The notes below the pieces were generated by a model. It searched no databases, had not been told where the DNA came from, and saw only the letters and a list, made by a program, of their open reading frames with translations. Of a stretch of 8,024 nt of DNA, positions 6,599 through 8,024 are shown in pieces. Source of the DNA: Actinomycetota bacterium (lineage in GTDB: Bacteria > Actinomycetota > Actinomycetes > Nanopelagicales > Nanopelagicaceae); assembly GCA_009698975.1 (NCBI GenBank), contig WLPB01000040.1, positions 1 to 8,024 on the forward strand, written 5' to 3'. Positions within the stretch are counted from its first letter, which is position 1, and each line of letters opens with the position of its first letter. Position numbers and translations under genes: made by a program.

Positions 6599-7074
6599 TG
6601 AGTGAAGAGACAACTCAAGAAGTTGTTGAAGATGTAGTTGAGGCTGCACCGGATCAAGAAATTGATCCGGTTGCGGCGCTCACCGCAGACCTTCAACGTC
6701 TTCAAGCCGAGTATGCAAATTACCGAAAGCGCGTCGAACGCGATCGGGCAGTCGCCTCTGAAGTAGCTGTCGCATCTGTATTAATAGAGCTATTAGCTAC
6801 TTTTGACGATATCGAGCGAGCCTCCACCCACGGCGAACTCACAGGTGGATTTAAAGCAGTAGCCGATCAATTAGCATCTCTAGCCAATCGCTTTAATCTC
6901 GAAAAGTTTGGCACCGAAGGCGAACCATTCGACCCACAAATTCACGAGGCGTTGATGCACGACACCTCCGCGGATGTATCAGTGCCAACAGCATCAAAGA
7001 TTTTGCAACCCGGATATAAGTTTAAAGATCGTATTCTGCGCCCTGCCCGAGTAGCCGTCACGGATCCCGAGTAA
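6598..7074 (+). CDS. grpE: Nucleotide exchange factor GrpE
   Basis: GrpE is a dimeric co-chaperone that releases ADP from DnaK so that ATP can bind and substrate is freed. The 158-residue protein is short for the family (often 180-220), mainly in the N-terminal tail. It shows an acidic start (about 1-25), a coiled-coil helix (about 26-60, LQRLQAEYANYRKRVERDR), the four-helix region, and the C-terminal beta-wing with FGTEGEPFDPQIHEALMH and the family signature GYKFKDRILRPARV at 139-152. The start overlaps the dnaK stop by one base, and the purine-rich GAGGAAGAG around 6578-6586 inside dnaK can act as ribosome-binding site, so translation is probably coupled. dnaJ follows after five bases. Confidence 0.97.
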   Translation: MSEETTQEVVEDVVEAAPDQEIDPVAALTADLQRLQAEYANYRKRVERDRAVASEVAVASVLIELLATFDDIERASTHGELTGGFKAVADQLASLANRFNLEKFGTEGEPFDPQIHEALMHDTSADVSVPTASKILQPGYKFKDRILRPARVAVTDPE

Positions 7075-7079
7075 GCACT

Positions 7080-8000
7080 ATGGCCGCTAAAGATCTCTAC
7101 GAGAAGGATTTTTATAAGATCCTTGGGCTAGATAAGAAAGCAACCCCCGAAGAGATTAAGAAGAAATACCGTTCTTTAGCGCGCGATCTTCACCCTGATA
7201 AAAACGAAGGCAATGCTGCCCTTGAAGAGAAATTCAAGGCAGTTTCAGAGGCTTATGACATTCTCTCCGATCCCAAGAAACGTGCAGAGTATGACGAAGG
7301 ACGTTCACTCTTTGAACGCGGAGGATTCCGTGCACCACAAGGTGGCCCGGGTGGCGGAGACTTCTCAGATATCTTTGGTGGAGGCAACCCACAAGATATC
7401 TTCGCTAATTTATTTGGTGGGGCAGGAATGCGCCGGGGACCGCGTAAAGGTCAAGATCTTCAAACTGAATTTACAATCACTTTTAAAGAATCTATCTTTG
7501 GTACAACGCTCGATTTAACACTTAATACCGACGGTACACGCGCACAGAACATCACAGCACGTGTTCCTGCTGGCGTGAATGATGGCGCAAAGATTCGAGT
7601 TAAAGGCAAAGGCGGACCTGGAGAGGCAGGACCTGGAGATTTATTTGTTCTCCTTACTGTTAAACCACACCCAATCTTCTCCCGCAAAGGCGAAAACTTA
7701 ATTCTTACATTGCCTGTTACATTTGCAGAAGCAACTCTCGGCGCAGATATCAAAGTTCCCACTTTATCCGGCGATGATGTAACAGTCCGATTAGCCCCTG
7801 GAACCCCTACTGGACGGGTACTTCGCGTCAAAGGCCGTGGAATTATAAAAGGTGCAATTACTGGAGATCTTCTCGTAACAATTGAGGTGCAGGTACCGCG
7901 TCGCGTCGAAGGCGAAGCACTTGATACCCTCAAGAAATTTGCAGAGCTTACTGTTGAGCAAGATGTGCGCAGTGAATTTAACTCAAAGGCAAAAGCATGA
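7080..8000 (+). CDS. dnaJ: J-domain co-chaperone DnaJ lacking the zinc domain
   Basis: This J-protein stimulates DnaK ATP hydrolysis and delivers substrates. The J domain (about 8-73) has the essential HPD at 38-40, followed by a Gly/Phe-rich linker (about 75-120, GGGDFSDIFGGG) and two C-terminal beta-barrel substrate domains, with VPAGVNDGAKIRVKGKGGPGEAGPGDL and a conserved FAEATLGADIKVPTL. At 306 residues it is about 75-90 shorter than a classical DnaJ. All four CXXCXGXG zinc motifs are missing and the protein has no cysteine at all; the gap lies near residues 145-160, where the beta strand before the zinc domain runs straight into ITARVPAGV. The architecture is therefore class B (CbpA-like), but the operon position and the N-terminal KDLYEKDFYKILG, like Streptomyces DnaJ1 as I recall it, suggest a DnaJ1 that lost the domain. 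No strong ribosome-binding site is visible, so coupling to grpE is likely. Confidence 0.95.
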   Translation: MAAKDLYEKDFYKILGLDKKATPEEIKKKYRSLARDLHPDKNEGNAALEEKFKAVSEAYDILSDPKKRAEYDEGRSLFERGGFRAPQGGPGGGDFSDIFGGGNPQDIFANLFGGAGMRRGPRKGQDLQTEFTITFKESIFGTTLDLTLNTDGTRAQNITARVPAGVNDGAKIRVKGKGGPGEAGPGDLFVLLTVKPHPIFSRKGENLILTLPVTFAEATLGADIKVPTLSGDDVTVRLAPGTPTGRVLRVKGRGIIKGAITGDLLVTIEVQVPRRVEGEALDTLKKFAELTVEQDVRSEFNSKAKA

Positions 8001-8024
8001 GTAATGAAATTAATGATTCAGACA
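7997..8024 (+). CDS. Start of a downstream gene, probably hspR (truncated by window)
   Basis: An ATG overlaps the dnaJ stop as ATGA (7997-8000) and opens a frame reading MSNEINDSD before the window ends. Nine codons cannot identify a protein. The call rests on context: actinobacteria commonly carry dnaK-grpE-dnaJ-hspR, and an HspR-type operator stands before dnaK here. HspR is a MerR-family repressor. If not hspR, another stress gene such as clpB is possible. Confidence 0.55.

Noticed and set aside
7460..7933. Long minus-strand open frame opposite dnaJ
   Set aside because: Its translation is rich in R, S, P and T, as expected from the complement of codon-biased coding DNA. It has no recognisable motif and is fully covered by a conserved gene.

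Overview
The window is a chromosomal replication-origin region from a bacterium that looks like an actinobacterium (Actinomycetota) of moderately low GC content. Protein features point there: a DciA (DUF721) protein ending in the actinobacterial-style SWKKG...GRGPRDTYG tail, a DnaK of the Gram-positive type that lacks the extra N-terminal-half segment of Gram-negative DnaK, and a HAIR-type HspR operator in front of dnaK. GC looks to be in the mid-40s percent by eye, with compact gene spacing, which resembles the streamlined freshwater lineages (Nanopelagicales/acI, Planktophila-like). That placement is an inference, not something the sequence proves.

Layout, left to right, all genes on the + strand. 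(1) 1-108: upstream region of dnaA, with DnaA boxes immediately in front of the ribosome-binding site. (2) 109-1521: dnaA, the replication initiator. (3) 1522-1936: a 415-bp non-coding region that is very probably oriC. It holds a left array of DnaA boxes on the minus strand, a right array on the plus strand, and then a variant DnaA box, a GC-rich spacer, four TAC trinucleotides (a DnaA-trio-like element) and a TA-rich stretch. (4) 1937-4636: dnaN, recF and dciA, a tight replication/repair operon. (5) 4637-4765: intergenic region with a perfect 7-bp inverted repeat matching the HspR operator and a possible -10 box. (6) 4766-8000: dnaK, grpE and dnaJ, coupled by overlaps or very short gaps. (7) 7997-8024: the first nine codons of a gene overlapping dnaJ by 4 bp, probably hspR from its position.

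How the genes work together: DnaA binds and melts oriC, DciA is the helicase operator/loader partner, the DnaN clamp tethers DNA polymerase III, and RecF works in gap repair and fork protection. The second operon encodes the Hsp70 chaperone cycle: DnaK is the ATPase, DnaJ the J-domain co-chaperone and GrpE the nucleotide exchange factor, probably repressed by HspR through the HAIR site.

No wholly new system is visible; these are core genes. The points most worth a second look are the DnaA-trio-like unwinding element, the recurring TTACCCAC/TTTTACCC motif in oriC, a DnaJ with the entire zinc-binding domain missing, and the dnaK operon lying where gyrB-gyrA usually follow dciA, next to a short GC-rich patch at the end of dciA.
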